From WHSW01 sp963705955 (GTDB taxonomy: Bacteria; Actinomycetota; Thermoleophilia; Solirubrobacterales; 70-9), in the NCBI GenBank assembly GCA_963705955.1, contig CAVPLH010000006.1, forward strand, positions 1,178,001 to 1,242,000: 64,000 nucleotides of DNA, read 5' to 3'. Position numbers and translations under genes: made by a program. Below the pieces are notes generated by a model, which saw nothing but the letters and a program-made list of their open reading frames with translations, did no database searches and had not been told where the DNA came from. Shown one piece after another: positions 48,039 through 56,793 of the stretch (the first letter of the stretch is position 1; every line of letters starts with the position of its first letter).

Positions 48039-48094
48039 TTCGCCGCCCCGGCCGACCCCGGGCGACGGGCAGGACCCGCAATCCCGATCGATCC

Positions 48095-48266
48095 CTAGAT
48101 GATTGATTCCAGGGAGTCGCGTGCGCGGGGGCGCTCCGGACCGCGCTGGGCGTGGCCGGCGGGCGCAGCCGATGCCGGTTGGCATGGGCAAGTCCCGACG
48201 GGCGCGATCCAGCGACGGTACCCGGGCGTCATCCGCGTGCGTGAGGTCGTGGGATCACTCATCTAG
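48095..48266. repeat. 172-bp MITE-like element, copy A
   Basis: It is bounded by CTAG on both sides, with inverted ends ATGATTGATTCC / GGGATCACTCAT (10 of 12 paired). It matches 63096-63267 at 167 of 172 bases with no gaps. An internal hairpin GATGCC..GGCATG is present. No coding potential is evident. The right CTAG supplies the TAG stop of the gene at 48263-48697. Confidence 0.8.
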
Positions 48267-48697
48267 ATGCTGCCGACGATGATGCTGAGCGCGCCGAGCA
48301 CCACCGCGGCTCCGGTCATCTGCAGGACGAGGCGTCCGCGAAGGCCGGTGGCCGCGAAGTAGATCGCCAACAAGGCCGCCAGGCCGGCGAGCACCCCGCT
48401 CGGCCAGCCGAGGATCAGGCTGATCGTCTTCTTCGTCGACGACCCGTCGAAGCACTCGCCGTCGGAGGGCAGGGCCGCCTGGCCGGTGAGCACGTCCTCG
48501 CAGGTCGGCGTCGAGCCGATGTCGCTCATCGCGATCACCATCACCGCGGAAGCAAACGCGAGCGCGACCGCCAGCAGTACCGCGAGCGCGCGCCAGCCGC
48601 CGCTCGGCTTCTGGTCCGCGCTTGCCGCCGGAGGCGGCGGCGGGGGCGGCGGCTGCGCCGGCTCGCCCGCGGGCGTCGGGGTACCACTTGCTTCCAT
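48263..48697 (-). CDS. Hypothetical two-helix membrane protein with Pro-rich N-terminus
   Basis: 144 residues from the ATG at 48697. A cytoplasmic Pro/Ala stretch with eight consecutive Pro leads into a first helix (ALAVLLAVALAFASAVMVIAM). An extracytoplasmic loop with two Cys (CEDVLTGQAALPSDGEC) follows, then two more hydrophobic segments (SGVLAGLAALLAIYFAATG, MTGAAVVLGALSIIVG). The TAG stop is the right end of the 172-bp repeat. Function unknown. Confidence 0.7.
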   Translation of the reverse strand: MEASGTPTPAGEPAQPPPPPPPPAASADQKPSGGWRALAVLLAVALAFASAVMVIAMSDIGSTPTCEDVLTGQAALPSDGECFDGSSTKKTISLILGWPSGVLAGLAALLAIYFAATGLRGRLVLQMTGAAVVLGALSIIVGSI

Positions 48698-48804
48698 CTT
48701 TTTGGGTTCCCTTCTGAGTGAGACGAATGGACGCCGCGAGGGGCCCTCACCCTCGCGGGCCGAGACCCTAGCAATCGATTGGCTGCGCCAAGCGCCCCGG
48801 CGGA

Positions 48805-50877
48805 TCAAGGTGCGACCGACCATGACCCCGCGCCGACGTCGATCTCGACCTCGCCGTCGAGGTCGGTTCGCGCCACCGGCACCCCGGCCGCGGCGAGCGT
48901 CGCGAGGGTCGCCGGGGTCGGGTGGCCGTAGGGGTTGTCGGCGCCGACCGAGATCACCGCGAGCCCCGGAGAGGTCTGCTCGAGCAGATTCGCGAGGCCG
49001 GCGTCGTCGCTGCCGTGGTGGGCGACCTTGAGCACGTCCACGGGCCCGGGATGGACCGGGGCGAGCTCGGCCTCGGCGTCGCCGGTCAACAGCATCCGGA
49101 ATCGCCCCCAGCGTGCCAGGATGACGAGCGAGCGCAGGTTCGGCTCGGGGGCGGGGCCGCGGTCGAGCGCGGCGACCCGCGGCGGCCAGAGCACGCGCAG
49201 GCGCAGGGGTCCGGAGCGCAGCACGCCGCCGGTGCTCAGCCGCCGGGTCGGGATGCCCGCCGCGCCCGCCTGCGCAGCGACGGCGCGGGGCGGTCGCGCG
49301 AACAGCACGTGGGAGACGTCGAGCGAGTCGAGCACCGAGCCCGCCCCGCCGGCGTGATCGCTGTCGGGGTGGGTGATGATCAGCGCGGCGAGCCGGTCGA
49401 TTCCCCGCTGCTCGAGGATCGAGGCCAGATCCGCCTCCGGGGGCCCGGCGTCGACGAGCACCGGGTCGCCCCGGCGCGGCGCGAGCAGGATCGAGTCGCC
49501 CTGCCCGACGTCGAGGACGACGATCCGAAGCCCCGCCGCCGGCGAGCCATGGTCGGCGCCGGCCCTCAGCGACGCGAGTCGTGGCCCGGCGAGGAGGCAG
49601 GTGATCGCCAGCGCGACCGCCGCGACGAGGCGGGGCTTGGCCGGCCGGGTTTCGGCCGTGCGTCGAGCGCGGCGCCCGAGCGAGCGCACGCCGCGGCGCC
49701 GTTCTGCCGCGCGCAGCCCGACCGCCATCGCGGCGCCGAGCACGGCGTAGCTCGCGAGCAGGGCGGCGGCGCCCGGGACCCCGAGCTCGACCTGCGCCCA
49801 GCGCGGCGCCGCGAGCCAGTGAGCGACCCCGGCGATGTAGGCGGCGAGCAGGCCGGCGACCCAGGTGATCGGCGCGACCGGGATCCAATCGAGTTGTCCC
49901 GCGGCGGCGGCGACCATCCCGAGCCACATCACCGGCGCCTCCGCCGGCACCGCGAGCAGGTTCGCGGGCAGCGAGACCAGCGACACGGTCCCGAAGTGGA
50001 GCGACATCAACGGCGCGGTCGCGAGCGTCGCCGCCACGGTCAGCGAGGCGGCCTCACAGAGGCCACGGCGCAGGGCGCCGGGTCGCGGGCCCGCGAGCAC
50101 CCGCCCGAGCGGCGCGGTGAACAGCAGGATCCCTGCGACGGCGGCGAAGCTCAGCTGCCAGCCGACGTCGGCGGTCGCCCGGGGGTCGATCGCGAGCGTG
50201 ACCGCGGCCGCGAGCAGCAGCGCGTACCAGCGCGACCGCCGCCGGCCCGCGAGTGCGGCGACGACGCCGGCGGCGCCCATCACCCCCGCCCTCTGGATCG
50301 ACGGCCCGGCGCCGGTGACCGGGACGTAGACCGCGATCAGGACGAGGATCCAGACGAGCCGCGATCGCGCGGAAACGCCGAGGGCGGCGAACACCGCCGC
50401 AGCGAGGATCGCGAGCAGAACGACGTTCTGACCCGAGACGGCCAGTAGATGGGCGAGGCCGGAGCGCTTGAAGTCGTCGACCGTGTGGGGATCGATGCGG
50501 TCGTCCTGGCCGAGGACGAAGCCGCGCAGCAGGCTCGCGGAGCGCTCGGGCGTGCCCGTCGAGAGCGCCGCCTCGGCGCGCGTCCGCACCCCGTCGAGCA
50601 GGCCGGAGATTCCCTCGCGGCGGCCTTGGAGCGGCTCGATCCGTTTCGCGGCGAGGACGACGGCGATCCCGAGCCGGGTCAGGTAGGCGCGCTGCCAGTC
50701 GCCCGGCGGGCGGGCGACGCCGCGCGCCTCGATCGCCTGCCCGATCTCGAGGTCCGGGACGGGCTCGGGCGCTTCGACCAGCAGGCGTCCCGCCCGCGTC
50801 TGGACGCGGACCTCGACCTCGCCTGCGGAGCGCCGCGGCGGCGCCGTGACGTAGCCGCGAACGACCACCTCGCGCAC
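48805..50877 (-). CDS. comEC: ComEC/Rec2 DNA-uptake channel
   Basis: 690 residues from the GTG at 50877. It has the OB/DUF4131 part (RGYVTAPPRRSAGEVEVRVQ), competence TM domain (FKRSGLAHLLAVSGQNVVLLA, VTGAGPSIQRAGVMGA, DPRATADVGWQLSFAAVAG) and a C-terminal metallo-beta-lactamase (LDVGQGDSILL, THPDSDHAGGAGSVL, LKVAHHGSDDA). The same frame stays open to about 51200 and encodes two further hydrophobic stretches typical of the ComEC N-terminus, but offers no ATG/GTG/TTG. The true start may be hidden by an indel. Confidence 0.9.
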   Translation of the reverse strand: MREVVVRGYVTAPPRRSAGEVEVRVQTRAGRLLVEAPEPVPDLEIGQAIEARGVARPPGDWQRAYLTRLGIAVVLAAKRIEPLQGRREGISGLLDGVRTRAEAALSTGTPERSASLLRGFVLGQDDRIDPHTVDDFKRSGLAHLLAVSGQNVVLLAILAAAVFAALGVSARSRLVWILVLIAVYVPVTGAGPSIQRAGVMGAAGVVAALAGRRRSRWYALLLAAAVTLAIDPRATADVGWQLSFAAVAGILLFTAPLGRVLAGPRPGALRRGLCEAASLTVAATLATAPLMSLHFGTVSLVSLPANLLAVPAEAPVMWLGMVAAAAGQLDWIPVAPITWVAGLLAAYIAGVAHWLAAPRWAQVELGVPGAAALLASYAVLGAAMAVGLRAAERRRGVRSLGRRARRTAETRPAKPRLVAAVALAITCLLAGPRLASLRAGADHGSPAAGLRIVVLDVGQGDSILLAPRRGDPVLVDAGPPEADLASILEQRGIDRLAALIITHPDSDHAGGAGSVLDSLDVSHVLFARPPRAVAAQAGAAGIPTRRLSTGGVLRSGPLRLRVLWPPRVAALDRGPAPEPNLRSLVILARWGRFRMLLTGDAEAELAPVHPGPVDVLKVAHHGSDDAGLANLLEQTSPGLAVISVGADNPYGHPTPATLATLAAAGVPVARTDLDGEVEIDVGAGSWSVAP

Positions 50878-51193
50878 CCCGCCGAGCCGCAGGGCGCCGG
50901 CGTCGATCGCATCGGTCCGGGCCGATCCGATCCCGATTCCGAGCGTCGCGGAGGCGAGGGCGACCCCGCAGAGCCAGGTGACTGCGGCGGCGCGTGGCGC
51001 GGCCTCGTCGCGCGCCCGGGGAAGCCGGGCGGCGACGAGGGCGAGCGTCGTGAACGCGGCGAGCGAGGCCGCGACGGCGGCGGCGGGCGGCCCCGACGGT
51101 GACAGCAGCGGCGCCGCGGCGAGCCCGCCCGCGAGACCGCCGAGGGCCGTGAAGCGCCAGACGGTGCCGAGCTGCGCCCGGCCGAGCGCCGGC

Positions 51194-51787
51194 CTAGGGC
51201 TGGAGGCGGTCGCGAAGCGCCTCCATCGTCGCCGGTCCGATGCCGCTGATCTGGTCGAGCTCGTCGACCGATGAGAGCCCGCCGTGGTCGTCGCGGAACC
51301 GGATGATGTCCTCGGCCGTGATCGGGCCGATCCCCTCGATCGTGTCGAGCTGCTCGGCGGTCGCCGTGCCGAGGCCGATCGGGCCGTCGGCCGTCGGGTC
51401 CGCGCCGGCTGTCGCCGACCCGGCCGCGCCCGGGACCCGGGCCGGCACGATCACCTGCTGTCCGTCGGCGAGCTTCGCCGCGAGGTTGATCGCATCCGGG
51501 GCGGCGGATCGCGTCGGCCCGCCGGCGCGCTCGACCGCGTCGGTGACCCGGGAGCCGCCCGGGAGGCGGTAGACCCCGGGCTTGGCGACCGCGCCGGCGA
51601 CGTGCACGACGAGATCGCCGTCGCCGGCCTCGAGCTCGAACGAGGATTCGGGCGCGGCTCGCGCGACGCCCCCGAACCCGGGCTTCTGATCGCCGTCGGA
51701 GGAGCGCAGCCATCTCGCTCCGAGGAGCAGAAGCGCGACAGCGATCGCGCCGTAGACGAGCAACTGCGAGCGGCTCAACTCGGCCAT
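51194..51787 (-). CDS. comEA: ComEA DNA-binding competence protein
   Basis: 197 residues. An N-terminal membrane anchor (LLVYGAIAVALLLLGA) is followed by an SLBB domain (LVVHVAGAVAKPGVYRLPGG, VTDAVERAGG). A double helix-hairpin-helix follows (TATAEQLDTIEGIGPITAEDII and SSVDELDQISGIGPATMEAL). It binds incoming DNA and hands it to ComEC, the next gene. Confidence 0.94.
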   Translation of the reverse strand: MAELSRSQLLVYGAIAVALLLLGARWLRSSDGDQKPGFGGVARAAPESSFELEAGDGDLVVHVAGAVAKPGVYRLPGGSRVTDAVERAGGPTRSAAPDAINLAAKLADGQQVIVPARVPGAAGSATAGADPTADGPIGLGTATAEQLDTIEGIGPITAEDIIRFRDDHGGLSSVDELDQISGIGPATMEALRDRLQP

Positions 51788-51844
51788 CGCCGAAAGGCTG
51801 CCCGCCGCATCGTCACCGGTGGCCGGCGCTTCGTGCCGGATCGC

Positions 51845-52111
51845 CTACACGATCCGAAATCCCTGCAGTCCGGCGGGTTCCTCGTCGAAGACCTCGACCC
51901 GGCTCACCGCGGCGCCTTCGGGCCCCTGACGGCAGAAGGCGAGCACCGCCTCGACCGCATCGGGGTCGCCTTCGAGAATGATCTCGACCGTGCCGTCCGT
52001 GCGGTTCGCGGCGCTCCCGGCGACCGCGTTCGCGTTCGCGACCCTGCGGGTCGTATCGCGGAAGAAGACGCCCTGGACGCGGCCGTGGACGAGCGCTCGG
52101 CGGCGGATCAC
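51845..52111 (-). CDS. Acylphosphatase
   Basis: 88 residues from the GTG at 52111. The signatures are HGRVQGVFFRDTTRRVANA (phosphate loop Arg) and GTVEIILEGDPDAVEAVLAFC. The catalytic Asn lies in SAANRTDGTVE. It hydrolyses acyl phosphates. It starts 10 bp after the cupin gene. Confidence 0.92.
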   Translation of the reverse strand: MIRRRALVHGRVQGVFFRDTTRRVANANAVAGSAANRTDGTVEIILEGDPDAVEAVLAFCRQGPEGAAVSRVEVFDEEPAGLQGFRIV

Positions 52112-52121
52112 GCCGCCACGA

Positions 52122-52529
52122 CTAGGGGTACTGCTCGTCGTCGTCGTCGTAGCCGGCGGCCTGGGTGGCGAGCCGTCGGCTGTAGAGCTCATCCGCGGAG
52201 ACGGCCGGCGACTGGACGGAGACGAGCGCGAGCGGCTCGTCGCCGTCGTTGGCGACCGCGTGGTCGGTCGCCGGTGGGATCAGCACCAGATCGCCGGCGC
52301 CGAGCCGCTGCGTGTCCCCGGTCGCCGACATCGTCCCGGTGCCGCTGACGACGACGTAGGCCTGCTCGGCCTCCTCGTGGGAGCGCAGCTCCTCCGAGAC
52401 GCCGGGCGGCACCTCGAGCCAGTTCACCGACAGGTTTCTCGAACCGAGCTCCCCCGCGTCCATGAGGATGTGCGGGCGCAGCCTGTGCACCTCGGTAACC
52501 GTGGCGTCGGAAAAGCGCCTGACGAGCAC
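52122..52529 (-). CDS. Cupin-domain protein
   Basis: 135 residues. The cupin motif 1 is HEEAEQAYVVVSGTGTM and motif 2 is LIPPATDHAVANDGDEPL. Metal ligands are the Glu/His of these motifs. Function not assigned. It may be co-transcribed with the acylphosphatase. Confidence 0.85.
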   Translation of the reverse strand: MLVRRFSDATVTEVHRLRPHILMDAGELGSRNLSVNWLEVPPGVSEELRSHEEAEQAYVVVSGTGTMSATGDTQRLGAGDLVLIPPATDHAVANDGDEPLALVSVQSPAVSADELYSRRLATQAAGYDDDDEQYP

Positions 52530-52570
52530 GCGAGCTTTCTACCAGACCCGGGCCGAGGGGGTGTTGAGAA

Positions 52571-55072
52571 TCACCGGACCACGAGGTTTACCAGCTTGCC
52601 CGGGACGACGATCTCCTTGATCACGTCGTGGCCGTCGAGGTGGCGGCGGACGTTCTCGCTCGCCCGCGCGAGCTCGAGCAGCTCGGCCTCCGGGGTTCCC
52701 GCCGCGACCTCGATCTGGTCACGGCGCCTGCCGTTCACCTGGATCACCAGGGTGAAGGTGTCGTGGGCGAGCAGCTCGGGGTCGGCCTTCGGCCACGGCT
52801 GCTCCCAGACCCGATCGCCGGTCAGCGCCTCGTAGACCTCGGACCCGAGGTGCGGCGCGAAGAGGAAGATCAGCGAGGCGGCCGTCTCGGTCGCGAAGCG
52901 CAGCGCGCGCTCGCCGTCGGCGTCGCCGTAGAGGCCGTCCTTGAGCCGGTAGGCGTCGTTGACCAGCTCCATCACCGCGGCGATCGCCGTGTGCAGCTGG
53001 AACTCGCCCATGTCGCGGGTGACCTTGTCGATCGCCCAGTGAGCCTTCGCGGTCAGCTCCCGCGCCCCCGCGGTACGCACGTCTCCCTGCTCCCTGCTCC
53101 CTGCTCCCTGCTCGGTCCTCTCCACGACCTCTTCCTTCAACCGCCAGAGCCGGGTCAGGAACCGGTGCACGCCCTCGACGCCCTCGACGACCCAATCGCC
53201 GCCGCGCTCCGGGGGCCCGAGGAAGCAGACGTAGGTGCGCGCGGTGTCGGCGCCGTAGTGAGCGACGGTCTCCATCGCGCTCACCGTGTTGCCCTTCGAC
53301 GAGGACATCTTCGCGCCGTCCATCGTGATCATCCCCTGCGTGAACATGCTCGCGAACGGCTCCTGCACGGTGAGCATGTCCATGTCCGCCAGCGCCTTGG
53401 TGAAGAAGCGCGCGTACATCAGGTGCAGGATCGCGTGCTCGACTCCGCCGATGTACTGGTCGACCGGCATCCAGAAGTCGGCGATCGTCCGGTCGAAGGG
53501 GAGCTCGGTGTCGGCCGGGTCGAGGTAGCGGAGGAAGTACCACGACGAATCGACGAAGGTGTCCATCGTGTCGGTCTCGCGCCGCGCCGGGCCGCCGCAC
53601 GAGGGGCAGGTCGTCTCGACCCAGTCGTCGACCGCCGCCAGCGGGCTCTTGCCCTTCGGCGCGTAATCGTCGACCTCGGGGAGCTCGACCGGGAGCTGGT
53701 CGTCGGGCACCGGCACCGTGCCGCATCGGTCGCAGTAGACGATCGGGATCGGACAGCCCCAGTAACGCTGCCGGGAGAGCAGCCAGTCGCGAAGGCGGTA
53801 GTTGACGGCGGAGGCGCCGAGCTCGCGCTCAGCCAGCCAGGCGACGATCGCGCGCTTCGCCTCGATCGATCCGAGCCCGGAGAACTCGCCGGAATCGACC
53901 AGGACCTCGTCGTCGGTGTGGCCGAGGAACGGCTGGTCGAGGTCCTGCTCGGCGCCGTCACGCGGCGCGACGACACGGCGGATCGGGAGCCCGAACGCGG
54001 TCGCGAAGTCGAAGTCGCGCCCGTCGTGGGCCGGCACGGCCATCAGCGCGCCGGTCCCGTACTCCATCAGCACGTAGTCGGCGACGAACATCGGGATCTG
54101 CTCTCCGTTGACCGGGTTGGTGACCGTACGACCGAGCGGGACGCCGGTCTTCGCGCGGGCCTCGGACGCGCGCTCGGAGGCCGTCTCGCGGATCGACTCG
54201 TCGGCGTAGGCACGAACCTCGGCCTCGTGCCCGGTGCCGGCGGCGAGCCGCTCGAGCGCCGGGTGCTCGGGCGCGACGACGAAGAAGGTGGCGCCGAAGA
54301 GGGTGTCGGGGCGGGTCGTGAAGACGGGGAAGTCGAGATCGAGCTCCTCGCAGCGGAAGACCACCTCGGCGCCCTCGGAGCGGCCGATCCAGTTGCGCTG
54401 CATCGTGATCACGTGCTCCGGCCAGGACTCGAGCAGGTCGAAGTCGGCCAGCAGCCGGTCCGCGTACTCGGTGATCTTGAAGAACCACTGCTCGAGGTCG
54501 CGCGCCTCGACGAGCGAGCCGCAGCGCTCGCAATGGCCGTCGATCACCTGCTCGTTGGCGAGCACGGTCTGATCGACCGGGCACCACTGCACCGCCGCCT
54601 CCGCCCGGTAGGCGAGGTCGCGCTCGAACAGGCGCAGGAAGATCCACTGCGTCCAGCGGTAGTACTCGGGGGCGTGGGAGGAGATCTCGCGCGACCAGTC
54701 GATCGACACGCCCCAGGTCCGAAACTGCTCGCGGTAGGCGGCGATCGAGGCCTCGACGGCCTTGCGCGGAGGTTCGCCGGTCTTGATCGCGTTGTTCTCG
54801 GCCGGGAGGCCGAACGCGTCGTAGCCCATCGGGTGGAGGACCTGGTATCCGTTGCGACGGCGGAAGTGGGCGATCGCGTCGCCGATCGAGTAGTTCTTCA
54901 GGTGTCCGACGTGCGGCTCGCCCGACGGGTAGGGCAGCATCTCGAGCACGTAGGACTTCGGCTTCGAGTCGTCGAAGCCGGGATCGCCGGGGTTCGGCAC
55001 CTCCCAGGTGCGCTCGTCCGCCCACACCGCCTGCCAGCGGCGCTCGATCTCGTGCGGCTCGTAGCGGTCCAC
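52571..55072 (-). CDS. leuS: Leucyl-tRNA synthetase
   Basis: 833 residues. The class I HIGH motif is EPHVGHLKNYSIGD and the KMSKS loop is AKMSSSKGNTVS. The editing domain has TRPDTLFGATFFVVAPEHP and YGTGALMAVPAHDGRD. The zinc knuckle is CERCG / CPSCGG. Near residue 655 an in-frame 7-bp tandem repeat encodes EQGAGSREQG. The GTG at 55072 is 6 nt after TAAGAT. Confidence 0.96.
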   Translation of the reverse strand: MDRYEPHEIERRWQAVWADERTWEVPNPGDPGFDDSKPKSYVLEMLPYPSGEPHVGHLKNYSIGDAIAHFRRRNGYQVLHPMGYDAFGLPAENNAIKTGEPPRKAVEASIAAYREQFRTWGVSIDWSREISSHAPEYYRWTQWIFLRLFERDLAYRAEAAVQWCPVDQTVLANEQVIDGHCERCGSLVEARDLEQWFFKITEYADRLLADFDLLESWPEHVITMQRNWIGRSEGAEVVFRCEELDLDFPVFTTRPDTLFGATFFVVAPEHPALERLAAGTGHEAEVRAYADESIRETASERASEARAKTGVPLGRTVTNPVNGEQIPMFVADYVLMEYGTGALMAVPAHDGRDFDFATAFGLPIRRVVAPRDGAEQDLDQPFLGHTDDEVLVDSGEFSGLGSIEAKRAIVAWLAERELGASAVNYRLRDWLLSRQRYWGCPIPIVYCDRCGTVPVPDDQLPVELPEVDDYAPKGKSPLAAVDDWVETTCPSCGGPARRETDTMDTFVDSSWYFLRYLDPADTELPFDRTIADFWMPVDQYIGGVEHAILHLMYARFFTKALADMDMLTVQEPFASMFTQGMITMDGAKMSSSKGNTVSAMETVAHYGADTARTYVCFLGPPERGGDWVVEGVEGVHRFLTRLWRLKEEVVERTEQGAGSREQGDVRTAGARELTAKAHWAIDKVTRDMGEFQLHTAIAAVMELVNDAYRLKDGLYGDADGERALRFATETAASLIFLFAPHLGSEVYEALTGDRVWEQPWPKADPELLAHDTFTLVIQVNGRRRDQIEVAAGTPEAELLELARASENVRRHLDGHDVIKEIVVPGKLVNLVVR
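53083..53110. repeat. Four tandem copies of a 7-bp unit (CTCCCTG) inside leuS
   Basis: Uninterrupted 28-bp heptamer array. Because 7 is not a multiple of 3, each copy adds a different reading of the unit (EQGAGSREQG). Confidence 0.85.
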
Positions 55073-55078
55073 GCACCG

Positions 55079-55084
55079 ATCTTA
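55079..55084 (-). promoter_or_regulatory. -10 element TAAGAT, 6 nt before the leuS GTG
   Basis: Identical hexamer, spacing and start codon to polA. Confidence 0.5.
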
Positions 55085-55163
55085 CGAGTGGCGTGCCGAT
55101 CGCAGCCGGGCCGGCGTCCCGGCGTAGACTCGGGCCCGGGAGATCACCGAACAGGAGGTTGCG

Positions 55164-55382
55164 ATGGGACGGCTGATCAGACTCGACCGCAGCGGCCACA
55201 CGACGCTCGCCGAGTGGAAGGGCGCCGAGCCGAGCGAGGCGGCGGCGACCGCGTTCCAAGCGGAGCTCGAGCTCGGGATGGTGGCTTCGGTATCGCATCC
55301 GGACGGAACCGCCGAGGTCGTGCGCGAGCTGCCGCTCGACGCCGAGCTGGTGGTCGTGCGGCGGCCGATCGCCGGCGGCTGA
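55164..55382 (+). CDS. Small conserved hypothetical protein
   Basis: 72 residues. The ATG follows AGGAGG by 6 nt. The sequence MGRLIRLDRSGHTTLAEW ... AVVR-like ELPLDAELVVVRRPIAGG matches a small soluble actinobacterial protein type that I have seen without function. The 'LDRSGHTTLAEW' start and 'RRPIAGG' end are the conserved parts. It is divergent from leuS. Confidence 0.75.
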   Translation: MGRLIRLDRSGHTTLAEWKGAEPSEAAATAFQAELELGMVASVSHPDGTAEVVRELPLDAELVVVRRPIAGG

Positions 55383-55391
55383 GCCGACCGC

Positions 55392-56096
55392 ATGGCCGAC
55401 GAGGGGACGCTCGCCGGACGGGCGCCGCCGGCCGCGCCCGGGCGGCTCGGCGAGGCGGAGCGGCTCGTCTGGCGCGAGGACGCGAGCGAGTACACGCTGC
55501 GTCGCGACGGCCGTCGGTGGACGGCGTGGACGTGCTGGATCGTCGTCGTCTTCTGCGTACCCGGGGTGCTGCTGATCGTGATCGAGCCGCTGACGGCTCC
55601 GGTCGCCGCGATCTGCTTTGCCCATGCCGTCGCGATTCCGTGGCTGCAGGCGCGTCGCGGAGCGCGCCAGGTGGTCCCGATCGGCGGCGAGCGCAGCGCC
55701 GCCCGCCGCGAGCCGTCCGACGGCGACGCGGAGCGGATCGCGCTCGGGCTGCTCGGTGATCTGCTCGGACACGACGAGCGCGACCTGCTCGCGGCGACCG
55801 GGCTGGCGATGCAGCGAGGCGAGCTCGGCGGGTGGCTGGTCGGCGAGCAGGGCGCTTTCCTCGTCCGTCGCGGCGGGCGGCGCCTGGACTGCTGGTGCGT
55901 GCGGGTCGCCGAGACGGCGGAGCTGCCGGCGGCCGACCGGGTCGCGCACCTGCTGCTGGCGCTCCGCGAGGACGAGCTCGGCTTCGTGAAGGTCGCGAAC
56001 CTGGGTTTCTCGGGCGGGCTCTGGAGGGTGCGCGGGCAGCTCGAGGAGCGGGCGCGTCCGGCGCTCGACGCGGCGCGCGAGCTGGTCGCCGCCTAG
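55392..56096 (+). CDS. Hypothetical membrane-anchored protein
   Basis: 234 residues. After a charged N-terminus two helices (WTCWIVVVFCVPGVLLIVI, LTAPVAAICFAHAVAIPWL) are followed by a soluble domain with LLGDLLGHDERDLLAATGLAMQRGELGGWLVGEQGAFLVR. The 'GWLVGEQGAFLVRRGG' part may bind a ligand. No family recognised. It lies 9 bp after the small upstream gene. Confidence 0.7.
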   Translation: MADEGTLAGRAPPAAPGRLGEAERLVWREDASEYTLRRDGRRWTAWTCWIVVVFCVPGVLLIVIEPLTAPVAAICFAHAVAIPWLQARRGARQVVPIGGERSAARREPSDGDAERIALGLLGDLLGHDERDLLAATGLAMQRGELGGWLVGEQGAFLVRRGGRRLDCWCVRVAETAELPAADRVAHLLLALREDELGFVKVANLGFSGGLWRVRGQLEERARPALDAARELVAA

Positions 56097-56121
56097 CAGG
56101 TCAGCCGCTCGCGGCCGTCGC

Positions 56122-56556
56122 TCAGTACGGCCAGATCAGGCCGCCGCGGTCGTCGAACTGGGCGTCCGGCAGCCAGGCCACCTCCCAGACGTTGTTCTCC
56201 GGGTCGGCGAAGTACGCGGAGCAGCCGCCCCAGTCGCGGTCGACGGGCTCGGCGAGCACCGTCGCCCCGGCGTCGCGGGCGGCGGCGATCGCCGCGTCGA
56301 CGTCGTCGCGCTCGTCGACGTTGATCGCCAGCGTGACGCCGTTGAAGGCAACCTGCTCGGGCACCTCGGCGCCGCCCGCCTCCCCGGCGAGCGACGAGAG
56401 GTCGTAGAGGCAGAGCACCGCGCCGCCGAGTGGGAAAGCGGCGAAGTCGTCTGCGGTCGAGGTCGTCTTCCAGCCGAGGCGGTCGTAGAAGGCGCGCAGG
56501 GCCCGCACGTCGCGGGCGCCGAGGGTGACGAGGCTGAGGCGCGGGGTGACCGTCAT
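56122..56556 (-). CDS. Glyoxalase/VOC superfamily protein
   Basis: 144 residues. A betaalphabetabetabeta module with LSLVTLGARDVRALRAFYDRLGW, GVTLAINVDERDDVDAAIAAARDAGA and FADPENNVWEVAW (Glu metal ligand). These are dioxygenase, glyoxalase or resistance folds; activity cannot be assigned. It overlaps the antitoxin stop by 4 bp. Confidence 0.85.
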   Translation of the reverse strand: MTVTPRLSLVTLGARDVRALRAFYDRLGWKTTSTADDFAAFPLGGAVLCLYDLSSLAGEAGGAEVPEQVAFNGVTLAINVDERDDVDAAIAAARDAGATVLAEPVDRDWGGCSAYFADPENNVWEVAWLPDAQFDDRGGLIWPY

Positions 56557-56762
56557 GCTGTTCTCTCCTTCGCGGTGGCGATCGGGACGACATCGGCAGC
56601 CGCGTCCTGGCGAGCCGCGACCTCGGTCGCGATCTCGAGCTGGTCCGCCGGCGGCACGAGCCGAGCGTAGGGCCTGCCGCGCCGGGTGATCAGGAAGCTC
56701 TCACCTCCGGCGGCGCGTTCCATGTACCAGCCGAAGCGCTCGCGGTACTCATGAGCGCCCAC
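56553..56762 (-). CDS. Prevent-host-death (Phd/YefM) family antitoxin
   Basis: 69 residues from the GTG at 56762, with GGAGG about 8 nt upstream. The Phd fold is VGAHEYRERFGWYMERAAGGESFLITRRGRPYARLVPP. No toxin gene is adjacent downstream; the next gene is a VOC protein. The same frame continues upstream without a stop through the tRNA gene into an endonuclease-like domain. Confidence 0.8.
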   Translation of the reverse strand: MGAHEYRERFGWYMERAAGGESFLITRRGRPYARLVPPADQLEIATEVAARQDAAADVVPIATAKERTA

Positions 56763-56793
56763 GGTGACGACCTCCGCCGAGCCGGCTCGAGAG

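Noticed and set aside
52628..55759. Long open frame of more than 1000 codons on the plus strand
   Set aside because: It is antisense to leuS and has no recognisable domain; codon usage favours leuS.
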